Counted from the stretch's first letter, positions 45,967 to 58,579 are shown. The stretch is DNA of 64,000 nt from Acheta domesticus (GCA_031308135.1 JAHLJT010009436.1:123989366-124053365); one strand, 5' to 3'. Numbers and translations: made by a program. Notes: a model not told the origin generated them from the sequence alone.

Positions 45967-47790
45967 ACAACGAGAACGTTCCCCGTGACCAGTCCGAAAG
46001 AACGAGTTAATTTGGCTCTACGTGAACAAAGAGAATGTCTCGCATGATGGGCGTCGGGAACATTCTTGCTCGCATCCAAGCGAAACGCTTGATACATTCT
46101 TTTAATGAATAAAAATTATACTACAGCCTTAAGAATCCACTAATAGCAAATACTATTACTAAATAAGAAAAATTGCATTGAGACTGCTGAATCAGAACCC
46201 CTTGAGCCGATCACTTTTCTAATATTTTCGAGAACTATTTACTTAGTATCCTAAAATGTGTTTTCATTATTCCTTATTCTTAAAAAATGTCCAAATATAG
46301 TCCAAATCCTTAAAAAATGTAAGTGAGAATTTTCCATAACATTTCACAAAATCGAAAAAAAATTTATCGATGATTAAAAAAAGTGGTAGAGAAAATTCCT
46401 TTCGCGCTTTCAAATGAATTTATACAGAAGTTGACAGAAGTCAGCTGAAGAGGTGATTTGCAAAATACTGTAGGGGTATCATGTTTCCAGTAAATGCGCT
46501 TTTTGTAAAAACTACACCTAATTAAGATTTTCCCGGTAACATTATCCTCCAAAAAATACGAATACTACATTACTTAAAAACAAAGATGCTTCTGACTTTA
46601 GGGAGAAACTATTGACTAACCCGCATCTAAAATCACTCTCCCATTTACGTTTGCTTTATTGGACAGTTTGAATCTCTTACACCATACTTGACAGAATGGA
46701 CGAATCACAACATTCCCACGCCTTAAATGACATTCAATCGGCAAATGGCTGAACTGAAAGTAATGGCGATTCGCGTTATTCAGCTGAGAGTTTTAATGTT
46801 ACATCCTACTCACATGTCATGCTAATAAAAAAATCATGAGGGCATTGACACAAGCAAGAAAAAGAACAGAAGCGCAGGTGCATTAAGCAACAAGTTTATT
46901 TCTTCAGTAGAAGGGAAAAGTTCTCGTAGTAATTACTGAAGTCGCGATTCTCTTAGAATTCATTGCATACGTGGAATCTACAGAGTTACAGAAGCATGCC
47001 TTTACACCAAAAGGAAATAACGATCGTAGAATTTCCAGTCATTCATTAACAACTCTGAAAATATCACCATAACATTGTCATCACATGAAATTAAGATGAC
47101 CAATCATCCTCCTTTAGGCAGTACAGCCCTTCTTTTCTAGAATCTGTCCGTCCTCGAAAAGTGTTCTCCTTTTCGATATTTTAAAACGAATGTGTTAATC
47201 TAATGTTAATGTCATAAACTATATAATCAAGTTAGAAATCACGATTTAATATTGATACTTTAGCTGCAGCACATACAGTAAAATCCAATATGAAGAAACT
47301 ATTTCTTTGCTCCGAAATTTCAAATAATATTGTTAGAAAATGAAATATTGACAAGAAGTATTCATTGAATGGAGAAATACGCGTTTAATTTAGTGTTTCT
47401 TACACGTCCATAGTTTCACAATCAATTGTTTTCAATACTATCGTAATTAAGTATCGACATTTTCTCATTTTTAATAAAACGATTTAGATAATTGTATTGT
47501 TTTGATAGAAATTTGTGTTTTTATACAAATTCTTATGAAATAAATTACTACTTTACAATATATAAGACGTTTTTTAAATAAAACACCCGTATATTAACAT
47601 TAAATCTACATATACATGAAACAACGTTTGTGTTACTCACACCATTTATAACTCAAGAACGACTTGACCAATTTTAATTATCTCCGTTTTGTTGGATTCA
47701 TCTCCGTCCCGAATAACAGAATAACTAATAAGATATCGAAAATAGGCACTACATGGCGCTGAAGAATATGAAACTAGATATTCATGCAAA
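45967..47790. other. AT-rich non-coding stretch
   Basis: The last 150 bases, TATAACTCAAGAACGACTTG and following, resemble phrases often found in Helitron-associated repeats of animals, but no helicase or CTAG terminus is seen. Confidence 0.35.
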
Positions 47791-47811
47791 CGCAACCCGC
47801 TACACAGTTCG

Positions 47812-48098
47812 AATCTACATCGTTAAATAAATCCTAAACGAAGCGTTCTGGGGCCTTAAAAACTAAAATTTTGAGGCCAAAGGCCTCAAAGACACGTTTT
47901 TCACAACCTAATCTGATGAACATTCCTGAACATTCTATTATATGTTTGCTGGTCCGGCGCTTCCCGATTTTACTTCACCTGCTCAGAGACGTGCAGAATC
48001 TGCAAATAATGTCAATGAGAGGGATAGAGAGTGGCAGAGACAGACACATACAGAGACAGATAGGGCCAGGGTAAGGGAAGGAGGAAGAAACAGTGAGA
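47812..48098 (+). repeat. family B repeat, copy 1, cut by gap
   Basis: Shares ordered blocks with 58114-58420: ATCGTTAAATAAA, CTAAACGA.GCGTTCT, GGCCTTAAAAACTAA, TTTTGAGGCC, GAACATTCTATTA, and then CTCAGAGACGT and CAGAATCTGCAA. Both copies encode FAG-AL-D-TSP-QRR-ESA on the plus strand, followed by a purine-rich RE/RQ stretch. The family is not recognised. The perfect hairpin TTTGAGGCC-AAA-GGCCTCAAA lies near 47869-47890. Confidence 0.65.
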
Positions 48099-49098
48099 NN
48101 NNNNNNNNNNNNNNNNNNNNNNNNNNNNNNNNNNNNNNNNNNNNNNNNNNNNNNNNNNNNNNNNNNNNNNNNNNNNNNNNNNNNNNNNNNNNNNNNNNNN
48201 NNNNNNNNNNNNNNNNNNNNNNNNNNNNNNNNNNNNNNNNNNNNNNNNNNNNNNNNNNNNNNNNNNNNNNNNNNNNNNNNNNNNNNNNNNNNNNNNNNNN
48301 NNNNNNNNNNNNNNNNNNNNNNNNNNNNNNNNNNNNNNNNNNNNNNNNNNNNNNNNNNNNNNNNNNNNNNNNNNNNNNNNNNNNNNNNNNNNNNNNNNNN
48401 NNNNNNNNNNNNNNNNNNNNNNNNNNNNNNNNNNNNNNNNNNNNNNNNNNNNNNNNNNNNNNNNNNNNNNNNNNNNNNNNNNNNNNNNNNNNNNNNNNNN
48501 NNNNNNNNNNNNNNNNNNNNNNNNNNNNNNNNNNNNNNNNNNNNNNNNNNNNNNNNNNNNNNNNNNNNNNNNNNNNNNNNNNNNNNNNNNNNNNNNNNNN
48601 NNNNNNNNNNNNNNNNNNNNNNNNNNNNNNNNNNNNNNNNNNNNNNNNNNNNNNNNNNNNNNNNNNNNNNNNNNNNNNNNNNNNNNNNNNNNNNNNNNNN
48701 NNNNNNNNNNNNNNNNNNNNNNNNNNNNNNNNNNNNNNNNNNNNNNNNNNNNNNNNNNNNNNNNNNNNNNNNNNNNNNNNNNNNNNNNNNNNNNNNNNNN
48801 NNNNNNNNNNNNNNNNNNNNNNNNNNNNNNNNNNNNNNNNNNNNNNNNNNNNNNNNNNNNNNNNNNNNNNNNNNNNNNNNNNNNNNNNNNNNNNNNNNNN
48901 NNNNNNNNNNNNNNNNNNNNNNNNNNNNNNNNNNNNNNNNNNNNNNNNNNNNNNNNNNNNNNNNNNNNNNNNNNNNNNNNNNNNNNNNNNNNNNNNNNNN
49001 NNNNNNNNNNNNNNNNNNNNNNNNNNNNNNNNNNNNNNNNNNNNNNNNNNNNNNNNNNNNNNNNNNNNNNNNNNNNNNNNNNNNNNNNNNNNNNNNNN
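48099..49098. other. assembly gap (1000 N)
   Basis: Exactly 1000 undetermined bases, starting in purine-rich (GAGA) sequence and ending in AT-rich sequence. Confidence 0.99.
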
Positions 49099-49533
49099 TT
49101 ATTATTAAATATATATTTTTTTTACTATTAATGGCTTTCCTAATATAAAGAAATTTAAAAATATATGATTTTCCGTTTTTTTTATAGACTATTTGACATT
49201 TTTCAGATTATTAATTACAATAATTTACAAATCGTTTCAATACAATGGGAATTCTATTAAATATATTTCCTTAAGCATTATTCTTAAATGTTTGTATGAA
49301 CAAAATTTTGTATGATATTAATCATTCGTACAAAATCTCAGACGACAGTTTATAGAAGAAAATTTCGTTTCTTTAATCTCTATGAATACCTACAAAGCAA
49401 TAAACATTCATATTTGTGCAGCGCCTATAAAAAGTACATGGTTTGATAAGCCTTCACAGAGCCGACCTATTTTCTCACTCGGAAACTTTCTGCGTCAGGT
49501 CAATAACAGTTCATTGTAGTCAAAGCAATAGAG
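49099..49533. other. AT-rich non-coding stretch
   Basis: Nothing recognised. Confidence 0.5.
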
Positions 49534-49776
49534 ATGCGAGGAGACGCGCTCACTGAATTGCACTTCAAGCCTGTTACAATGCTCGATGAGCTTTATACGT
49601 TGTCACCATCGGCAACACCAAGAGCACTCGCAGCTCGCGCCAGTGCTCTCGCGCAGAAACAGAAAAAGCTCACGACAGACATTGCCTCGCAGGGTCTGAA
49701 AAGGGCCCAAATGAGCACACAAGCAAAAAAAGAAGAAAAGAAGGAAGGAAAGAAACCCAGAAAAAAAGAAAAATAA
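49534..49776 (+). other. unassigned open frame, 80 codons, lysine-rich end
   Basis: The first 60 codons have ordinary composition (HFKPVTMLDELYTLSPSATP, then ALAARASALAQKQKKL); the rest is the AAG-rich purine tract. It might be the 3' end of a coding exon, but no family is recognised. Confidence 0.2.
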
Positions 49777-49842
49777 TAGAAAGGGTAAAAAGGAAAAAGA
49801 AAGAAGGAAATTAAAGAAAGAAATAAAGAACGGAAATTAAAG
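49725..49842. repeat. purine tract (A/G only, nearly)
   Basis: Over 100 bases almost entirely A and G on the plus strand, able in principle to form triplex DNA. It opens false lysine-rich frames. Confidence 0.8.
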
Positions 49843-52800
49843 GGCGAATACATAGAAGCGGTGAGTTTGTGGCGCCTGTCACATCAAATCCCTAGGTTTC
49901 GTACCCAATGTTTTCACTGACAATTACTAGCGAAATATTCAAAGAGAAATGAACATAATATTGCCATAGGAATGTAAATATTCATATTATTATCATAGGT
50001 ACGTAATCTCTAAGCAGCACTTTAGAATATAAAAATACATATCGCCCGCGATCCGTTCCTTTCCTAACCTGATCTTATTTACATCCTAAAATGGACCATC
50101 CCATTTATTCAAAAAATTACCGACAGATGTCAACTATCCAGAAACAGTGGCATCAATGAGTCCTCCATCATATGTAAATATTTCTTTTGGCGGGCAACTG
50201 GAATATAAATAAATAATTAATAATTGAAGAAATAAAATAGTTTTTCACACCATTAATTTCGCCCGCGAAAGCGTTTGGACAAGATTGAGGTCAATGTGCA
50301 TGGCTGAAACAGCGTCTCGCTAGTATACCTCCGTCGCGGGTATTTTTCCACGATGACCGGGCCTCCGTTCGATCGCGTAACTATTCGGAACAAAGAACGA
50401 CGGATCGACAGGCGCGGAAATGCAAGCGCAGAAAAATAAAACGCACGCGGGAATCATGAAGCAAACACTTCGAAAGAAAAGGCAAAGTTTGGCCTTGTTT
50501 ATTCCAACAAAAATAGAAGTGGAAATAAAGAGAAGACATTGCAATTATCAGATAAAATGATACAGTCCTAGAAGATGTGTTGAAATGAGGCAATAAACCA
50601 CAAAAAACTAATATAATAAGGATTTGTAAAATTACAGCAGATTATGTAAGATTTGTTAGTAAGTTTCAAAAGTAATTATTACATCAAACATGAAGTAATT
50701 TGCGTTTGTGGGAATTAAACAAACAGAAGAGAAAAAACGAATACAAAAAATAATCGAGTTAACTGAGATAAAGCAGATGGACTTTTGAAAAAACAACAAC
50801 AAAAAAATACTTTTTCGGTATCAAGGACCCATTATTTTTTAAATCTGACTATCACGTATATACATACGATACAAGATAATTGAAAGAGATACAAATTATC
50901 AATACTTACGAAAATGCGGACGAACTAACATTCGAGAAAATAACCTATTTTGACCGACAGAGCACAAAGGACAAAACGAATACTACGAAAAATACGAATA
51001 CAGAGCTGCAGTACAACGTAATGAACCAATGTCGACAAGTAAACACGCAGAGAAGAGAAAGGTAACAACACACTTAAACAAGGTAGACGAACCCAAAGAC
51101 AACGAATGGCAGTTAATGTGCGTGCAAACAACGCATCTGTTACCAGCGCAGTGCGCTCTCCAATGTGAAGGGCTCCCACGGACATTTAAAGAGACAAACC
51201 GGCGTCACGGACGCCTGTTGGTGCCGCTGTTTGTCGGCCATCATGCCACTTTGTCGCGACACGGTTAAGCTCTTTCGGGACGCGAAGAACGGAAGGGCTG
51301 GGTATGGCCTTCAATACAGAGAAAGGGAATCTGCTATTGTGAATGGTAATTTAAATACATTCAAATTTAAATACAGAAAAAATAAGTAAAAATTTCTGGA
51401 ACAAATTACTTAGTTAATACTTACTCGTAAACAGTCAAAAATTAAACTTTCGTAATTTTACCTTAGTTTAATATTTTCTTCTTTAAAAGAATATATAACC
51501 ATCTAACGTTGGATTTGTGAACAAATGTTTGCAAACTAAGAGTAGAAACTGTAATATCATTTTAACTCCACCGTTAACAGCCACAACTGAATTGCATACT
51601 GAAACATTTAGGAGATAATCAATTACGTAAATGACCACGGAAAGCACATAGCAATGTTCACCAATTATGCAAAAAGTCAAATTTTACATAATGGTACTTT
51701 GCTCAAGCCCTGGCTTAACAAGACAGTTCTAGTAGAAAAGGAGCGGGCAGGGAAATTAGCGGTAGATTCGAGAATAGCATGAATGAATAATTAACAATTG
51801 TAGATGACTAGATGGACAAGAAATACCAATAGTTTGACAGAGAGAACAACAAAAATGTTAGTTCAATATTTCATACATTCATGCAATGAATCTAAAATCA
51901 GAAATATTGGCGTTGGATTGTTGAACTGACAGCGGCCCATTGATGAACAATGAGCTTGCAAATTTTCAAAGTAGATTTATTTTGATTTTTTGAAAATCGA
52001 TGTGAGATTGCACACAATACGATGCCCCCAAAATAAATTGGTCTGTCGTCATAGTATTGGTATATTGTGGTCTTCAGCAGTAAAAGTGCTTCTGAACAAA
52101 ATTACACAAAAAACAAAAAAACTAGCATGCAAACTGTTGAATAGTATATAAAATATTATCATATAACACTGTAATGTATTAAATATTTTAACAAAGACAA
52201 TCTTCATGGATACTGAAATAACTTAGTAAAGAAGTATATATGAATATCCACAGTGCATCATTACCTTACATATGAAGAATATTAAAAGATGTTGCCGTTC
52301 TATAAAGCAACACGTGGATAGCAAATATTGAACGGCGGACGGCCTCTTCCTTGGAGCCATTCTGACGCATGTCGTTATTTGTGTAGTGAGAAGTGACCCA
52401 ATGAGTACGGAAATTTAGTCAGTACACGCAGTATTAGGGTAGGTGGAAAAACACAATCAACTTCGTGTATTTTCAGTTCAAATAGAAACTGTTTCATAGC
52501 TTTGAACTTTTTCTCAGTTCCTGGAGATCTAACAAAACAATACCCCCCCAAATGGCATGCATAATTACTTTCCATTTTGTTGCTCATTTAATATTAATAA
52601 TGTACATTTTAAATCTGCCAGAGAGAGGGTTACGTCTAGATAAAATAATATTCATCGAAAGAAATCCAAATTTATTTCTAACAAATAAAAGTCCTCAATT
52701 TTCAGGATAATAATCAGGAATATTGCAACTTATGAAGATCGGCAACGGCAAGGATATACGTCAAAGAGGAAATAGAAGATGATGTAAAAAATAATAAAAT
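49843..52800. other. AT-rich non-coding stretch
   Basis: About 3 kb without a recognised gene or repeat. Slightly GC-richer segments at 50230-50480 and 51090-51300 have only short unrecognised frames. Confidence 0.5.
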
Positions 52801-54282
52801 ATTAGTGCTCGAGAATGGCGCAAACTTTTCCGTATTAATATTCTATTTCCTTTGATTTCGGCTAGCAATTCTGACTTGCCACATATTCTTGCCAGCTGCT
52901 AGCTGGCATCTATCGCCGCCCAAAGTACATTTTTTTACATTTTCTTAATTGTTCAGTTTTCTAATAGTAGAACGAAAATATTATATTACAAATTTTAGCC
53001 TCGTCCTAAATAGCAATTTTGTTTGAAAAAATTGGAGTCGTATTTAAGAAAATGGCGTACAAGAGCAACAGTAACTTCGAAATTTGAAGCTCTTTTTCAC
53101 AGAAAATTTCTGAGTTTTCGAAATACTTAATTCGAAGCCATTTAAAGTACTTTAACTCACAAATATAATAGTGTTTACAAATTGCCGGAAATGTGCATAT
53201 TAACGGTGTGAGAGATTTTCCAAAAACTTAGATTTGAAAAACAAATCAAAAACCAAAATGAACTTTACGTCATATTAAAGAATGCATTAAGCACTATCCA
53301 TTCGAAAAGTCTGAACACGTTTAGAGCCATTTATGAGAAACTGGTGTTCGATCGTTTCTGAAAATGCGGAATTTTGAGCTACATTTCACAGAAAAAGAGT
53401 GAGTTTTCGAGAAAAGTTATATGTCATTACATAAAGCATATGTACTCGTACATGCAACAATATAAACAAATCGCCGCTAATGTAAATATTAACGACCACA
53501 GAGATGTCAAGAAAATTACATTTTTGTAATTTTTGAGAAAAGAAAACAATAGACCTGTATAGTGTTTATGTCATCTCGTAGAGTCCATTAAGCACTATCT
53601 TTATCAAACGTTTAAAGAAAAAATCTGGATTAGTTTTTGAGAAAATCTTGTTTTGTAATTCTTTAAAATTGCACATATTGCACGTAATATTGCGCGAAAA
53701 ATACTAAAATTTTCAAAAGAAATGTACGTCACCTGAATGAAAAAAATTCACTATGGAGAGCAAATTTGATTTGAGGGAAAAGTATCTTCAATTTTGTAGT
53801 TGTAGGAAGTCGCCTAATAAAATTCAAACATTTGCAACTTTCGAAAATTCAGAGCTATCCGTGAAAATCGGACCTATGCTACCTTTATAAGTGTAGTTAT
53901 TCTATTCTTACAAGAAATTTAAAGAAAAAATTTTGGGCCGTTCTTGAGAAAATTTTGAAAATATTCAGAAGGCTTCATGTAAAGTATCCCTAAAAATTAA
54001 TAAATGTTTTTCAAAATCTCATAGCTTTGACTCAGGCCAGATGGACAGGAGTTTCCTCGATTTGGAAATAATCCTACGTATGGTTTAGACGTTAGAATGG
54101 TTCACATACACTGAGAAGACAGACGAGCAGACATTTTGAAAAAAAAACACTTATTCGGTATCAGGGCACCCCAAAATGTGTATTTCCATTGAAATCTCGA
54201 AATAGATTTTCCGCAGCATTACATAACTTTCCCTTATTATGTATATTACTCCGTTTGTGTGTTTGCGGGAGAGTAAAAATAG
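52801..54282 (+). repeat. family A repeat, full-length diverged copy
   Basis: Head at 52801 (GAGAATGGCGCAAACTTTTC), internal units near 53030, 53300, 53600 and 53900, a reduced GACAGACGAGCAGACA block near 54117, and the terminal region CATTACATAACTTTCCCTTA then a worn hairpin and GAGAGTAAAAATAG ending at 54282. Same order and orientation as the 20.5 kb copy, with extensive substitution, so it is an older insertion. Confidence 0.75.
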
Positions 54283-54885
54283 AGCAATATTCATACACGA
54301 GGAATTAGGCAAGTTTCATAGCAAGAACAGCAAATGTGACTATCAACAACTCAAAATTCTTGAAAGAGAATGATCTGAGGCGAAGATAGAAATGGGACTC
54401 GCGCTCAGGATTCGTGGCTCGCAGAGGGAGCCCGGAAGCAACGTTCGCTCTATGGGCTTAGGCATGGCGGAACTACGGTCCGCAATCGCCCAACAGGAGG
54501 AAACGGGAAGGCAATAATCCACGTCGGTCACACAGCACAAAGCTCGCCAACGCGGAGTTAGCCGCCTTCTGCTTCCCGCGCTTCCATTCTCCATCCGGCG
54601 TCCTCTGAGCGCCGTCCTCACTGTATGCTCGCCAGAGTCGCGGTCGCTTGCATGCAAATGGGCAGCGCGCCTACGTCTGCCTTTCGTTTTGCACCCAAAT
54701 CCATGCGTTGCTGCCGCCACCGCCAACACGGTCATCGCAACAGCCCACCCCGCTACCTCCTCTTCTATCTCCATTTCCACCTTCTCTGCCACCGCCACCG
54801 ACCATACTGTACCTCCACCTCCGCTCCCACCTTCTATAACCGCCTCAGCCCACACCGCCAACTCCCACACTACCCCGCCCCATTC
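54283..54885. other. CpG/GC-rich patch leading into minisatellite
   Basis: GC-rich block. Open frames on both strands are compositional (cysteine/histidine-rich in one frame). Confidence 0.45.
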
Positions 54886-55302
54886 CGCCTCCCCACTCCG
54901 CCTCCCCACTCCGCCTCCCCACTCCGCCTCCCCACTCCGCCTCCCCACTCCGCCTCACCACTCCGCCTCCCCACTCCGCCTCCCCACTCCGCCTCCCCAC
55001 TCCGCCTCCCCACTCCACCTCCCCACTCCACCTCCCCACTCCACCTCTCCACTCCACTTCCCCACTCCACCACCAACTCCACCTCCAACCTCTCCTCCAA
55101 CTCCATCTCTAACTTCACCTCCAACTCTACCTCCCAACTCCACCTCCCAACTCGACCTCCCAACTCCACCTCCCAACTCCACCTTCAACTCCACCTCCAA
55201 CTCCATATCCACCTCCAACTCCACCTCCATCCCCAACTCCACCTCCACCTCCAATTCCACCACCAACTCCACCTCCATCCCAACTCCACCTCCGCTGGTA
55301 TG
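54886..55302. repeat. C-rich minisatellite, 13-base unit changing to 12 or 6
   Basis: Units CCGCCTCCCCACT (13 bases) repeat about ten times, change to CCACCTCCCCACT, then to CCAACTCCACCT (12 bases) and shorter variants after about 55065. Because 13 is not a multiple of 3, all frames are open and cycle through proline/serine-rich peptides; these are not genes. Confidence 0.9.
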
Positions 55303-55990
55303 AATCATATGAACGAAGGACTCACTTCTTCTTAGCTTTCGTAAGGTCATGTGTTTTAGAATGCGTGCGAAGATATTCTCACTCTCAAAACTCAGAACCG
55401 ACTATAAATTCTGTTTTTGATGAGAGTAAAGAATGTTAAGTAGTAGACGTTTAGCTGGATTTTATTGGTTTCTAGTAAATTCAATCTCAACTAACATTTT
55501 TAGCCATAAAAATGACGTAAATTAGCTGACAGCTGAAATCTGTATGAGAATGTTGTTGCTGTGTTGTAAAAAGGGAAACTACTTGTAATGACATAACATT
55601 GTCGATTTACATAACATACACGTATATGAGTAAACATCAAAGGTAATGATGAATAGAAAAAATATGATATATTTCAATATCAATCTGTTTATTATATAAA
55701 ATTTTGAATTGCTTTGTTCTCTATTTCGGGAAACTGAAAACATTATGAATTGCATTTTAAATACTTTACAAAAATATAAAGCTCAAGCTTTTCTTCTCAA
55801 CAATTTACAATTACAGCAGAGTGGATTACAGCAAGCCAAGTATTTCAGTACTTTGCCCTAAGTTTTGTACCACAGAACCTTAAAAGCACAAGGACCGTTG
55901 CGCGTCTACAAAGCGAAAGAAACAGCCATAGGTTGTTTAGTTCGGAGCAGAGGCTCTTGACTCGCTCATGCATAACCTGGAACGTTGCAA
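55303..55990. other. AT-rich non-coding stretch
   Basis: Nothing recognised. TAGTAGACGTTTAGCTGG at 55440 echoes the motif at 34205. Confidence 0.45.
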
Positions 55991-56390
55991 ATACAACACA
56001 GAAGCAGAAGGCGACCTCCAACTCCAGCATGGTGGTTCCGCTGGTGGCTGAGGTTCTGGGTGGTTGCCAAATTGGATCAACGGCGAAGGCGGCGCTTCTA
56101 GCAAGGCAGCGGCGAAGTCGATGGCGAAAGCGGACGCGAATGCAGTGGCGGTTGGCGGTGACGGACACGGTGGCTGTGATTGTGGTGGTGATAGTTGTAT
56201 TGGCGGCAACGGCGGCGGTGGCTGGTTGGTAGTGATTGTGGGCGAGAGTGATGGGAAGAAGGGGAGACGTAGGGTGGGGGTGGCGGATATAAAAATGTTA
56301 GTGGCATTGGTGGCAAAGGACAGTGGCGGGAGTGAAAGGTGTGGGCGTTGCTTGGGTTACATCGGTTGTTGAGGTGGCTGGCGTGATGAT
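55991..56390. other. GC-rich low-complexity patch, (GGY)n-like
   Basis: GTGGCGGT-type imperfect repeats give glycine-rich and proline-rich false frames on opposite strands. Confidence 0.5.
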
Positions 56391-57480
56391 AATCAGTTGC
56401 AACAGAGAAGTGCTTCTGTGCATGTATTCCATTAAAAGCAAATGGAAGCGGTCCATGTTGTACCACTACACCTCTGGGTAAAGGGGTTAAAACTGTGGTG
56501 AATCCAGGTGGAATTTCTGGTGGTCAACCAAGCTCGCAGCAGTTTTGTTTCTCGGCGTTTCCAAGATTTCCCTACATTTTGTTCTGACACGTTCCACTTT
56601 TAGTCCACCTTTAAAATTATCATTATCATCCCCAAGTCAAAACAGGCAAAACTGGAGGCTAGGGACAAAAGAAATAATATAGTATAAATATGAGTAAATG
56701 GAAAGAGCAAATCACAAACTAAAGCAAATAAATTGTCCCAAATTAAAGCAAATAAATAGTGCGAGTTCTGGTAGATATTATAAGTTCTTCACAACGTTAA
56801 ACAAAAGTTTTCATATTTGATTTTTTAGTCAGCCACAAGTAAAAGCGGTTACTTTTAGGTCATGCACAGCGAGCAGTTCAACAGAGCTAAAAGTGAGGCG
56901 ATACTTAATGTTCAGATAAAACTGTGAATGCACAAAGAAAATCAAATACTTTCGTATGATTCAAACAGCTACTATTGATCTCAACGTAACATACATAAGA
57001 GATAATAAGAGATGAGAGAAATAAGAGATTCGTGTATTGAACTATAATAAAAGGAAATCCCTGTTGGTCTCGTGCCGCAACATTTTTTATTCGCAAAATA
57101 AATCCACCTTTTCCACTCTTATCTTATTTAACTATTATATAATTTCTAAAGATCAAAACACTATATGTAATACGTGTAATAATATACGTATAATCTTGGT
57201 TGCACACATTTCTCCTCTTACATTCATCTCTCCGCAACTTTTTGAATTAATAGTGAATGTTTTGCTTGAAAGCGTTAACACACATTCAATACAAAACTGA
57301 GCAATTTTATTACTTAACGTATTCCCAATATGACACAGGCGTTCACATTTTCAATGATCAGAGAAAGGCAATTAATATTCTTTAAAACCGGGAATCAACT
57401 ACAATCGGTAATAGATTTATAATTTCCCACTAATTTTAGACAATATAAACAATAATTATTGATACATAAATCATTTAACC
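56391..57480. other. AT-rich non-coding stretch
   Basis: Nothing recognised. Confidence 0.5.
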
Positions 57481-57551
57481 ACCCATCACGAAATTTCTTC
57501 ACATTATATCAAAAAAGAACAACATGGCGGGAAGGTGAAGTAGAGAGCTAA
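57481..57551 (+). repeat. direct repeat, copy 1 (partner 58799-58868)
   Basis: CACGAAATTTCTTCACATTA, then ATCAAAAAAGAACAACATGG and CGGGAAGGTGAAGT, matches the partner with about eight substitutions over 65 bases. Family A (57562) begins 10 bases later. Confidence 0.7.
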
Positions 57552-57561
57552 ACCAGGAGAA

Positions 57562-58079
57562 GTAAATATGACGTGAGAGACAAGTCAAAAAAATTATATA
57601 TTTGCAAATTTTTGAAAAAAACAAAAGAATACAGCTATATGGCGTTTATGTCATCTCATAGGGTACATTTAGCACTATCCCTAACAAAAGTTTGAAGAAA
57701 AAATTTGGAGCCGATTTTGAGATAATCTAGTTATTGTATTTTTTTTTAAATTGCACATATTGCACGCAATGTTGCGCGAAAACTACTAAACTTTTCACAG
57801 TAGTATTCACAGACGGACCGACGGACGGACAGACGGTAGTTTCCTTTCAATTGGTTTTTTCGTTATCAAGAACCCACAAAATAGGGTTTCAGGCTACACC
57901 ACGTGTTAGGGGATTTGTTTCTTAATTTAGCAACGGGTTTTATCCACTTTTTCGTTATCATGGCGCGGCAATAAATTTTTTCCGCCGAAAATTCGCCATT
58001 TTTTCACGCAGCATTACATAACTTTCCATATACTACGTTTATCACTCCGCGTATACGTACGTATATGGGAAAGTAAAAG
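57562..58079 (+). repeat. family A repeat, internally deleted copy with intact terminal hairpin
   Basis: Starts inside a unit (GACGTGAGAGACAAGTCAAA), passes one full unit, jumps at about 57800 to GACGGACCGACGGACGGACA, and ends with CACCACGTGTTAGGGGATTT and the hairpin TATACGTACGTATATGGGAA to GTAAAAG at 58079. The head is absent. Confidence 0.75.
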
Positions 58080-58113
58080 TATTTACGTTAAATACAATCG
58101 GCAGGATTTTTAA

Positions 58114-58460
58114 TCGATATCGTTAAATAAACCCTAAACGATGCGTTCTACGGCCTTAAAAACTAAGATTTTGAGGCCGAAGTCCTCAAAGAAACTTTTG
58201 TCCCTCCGTAATGTAGATGATGAGCTCTTCTTGAACATTCTATTACATTTTTGCTGGTACAGCGCTTTCAGATGTTACGTCACCTACTCAGAGACGTCCA
58301 GAATCTGCAAGTAAAAGTGAATGAGAGGCTCAGAGAGCGGCAGAGACAGAGAAACAGAGAGATAGACAGACAGACAGGGACTGGGTGAGGAAGGGAGAGA
58401 GAGACAGCGAGAAAAAGGGATGGGAGGGGAAAGGGGGAGATGAAGGCCAGAACGTATGCC
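58114..58460 (+). repeat. family B repeat, copy 2
   Basis: Partner of 47812-48098, in the same orientation, and starting only 35 bases after a family A end. The peptide FAGTALSDVTSPTQRRPESA is kept. The purine-rich tail (GAGAGAGACAGCGAGAAAAA, then GGGAGGGGAAAGGGGGAGA) shows what may lie in the gap at 48099. Confidence 0.65.
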
Positions 58461-58558
58461 GAGTTTGCCTAGATTGAGTATAAAATTAGACTTTCTGATA
58501 TGTGATTTTCAATTAAAAGGACAATATTTCGTTTAGCAGCCCTTGCTACTCTCGCCTT

Positions 58559-58579
58559 CCGCGAAGGTGGCCTTCGCGG
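58559..58579. repeat. perfect 9-bp hairpin
   Basis: CCGCGAAGG-TGG-CCTTCGCGG. Confidence 0.85.

Noticed and set aside
45967..47790. Helitron suggested by TATAACTCAAGAACGACTTG
   Set aside because: No Rep/helicase coding, no TC start, and no hairpin plus CTRR end could be located.
47942..49148. Long open frames across 48099-49098
   Set aside because: Same artefact of an N gap.
54625..55350. Proline/serine-rich proteins of 100-236 codons on both strands
   Set aside because: Produced by a 13-base tandem repeat that is open in all frames; peptides cycle with the repeat.
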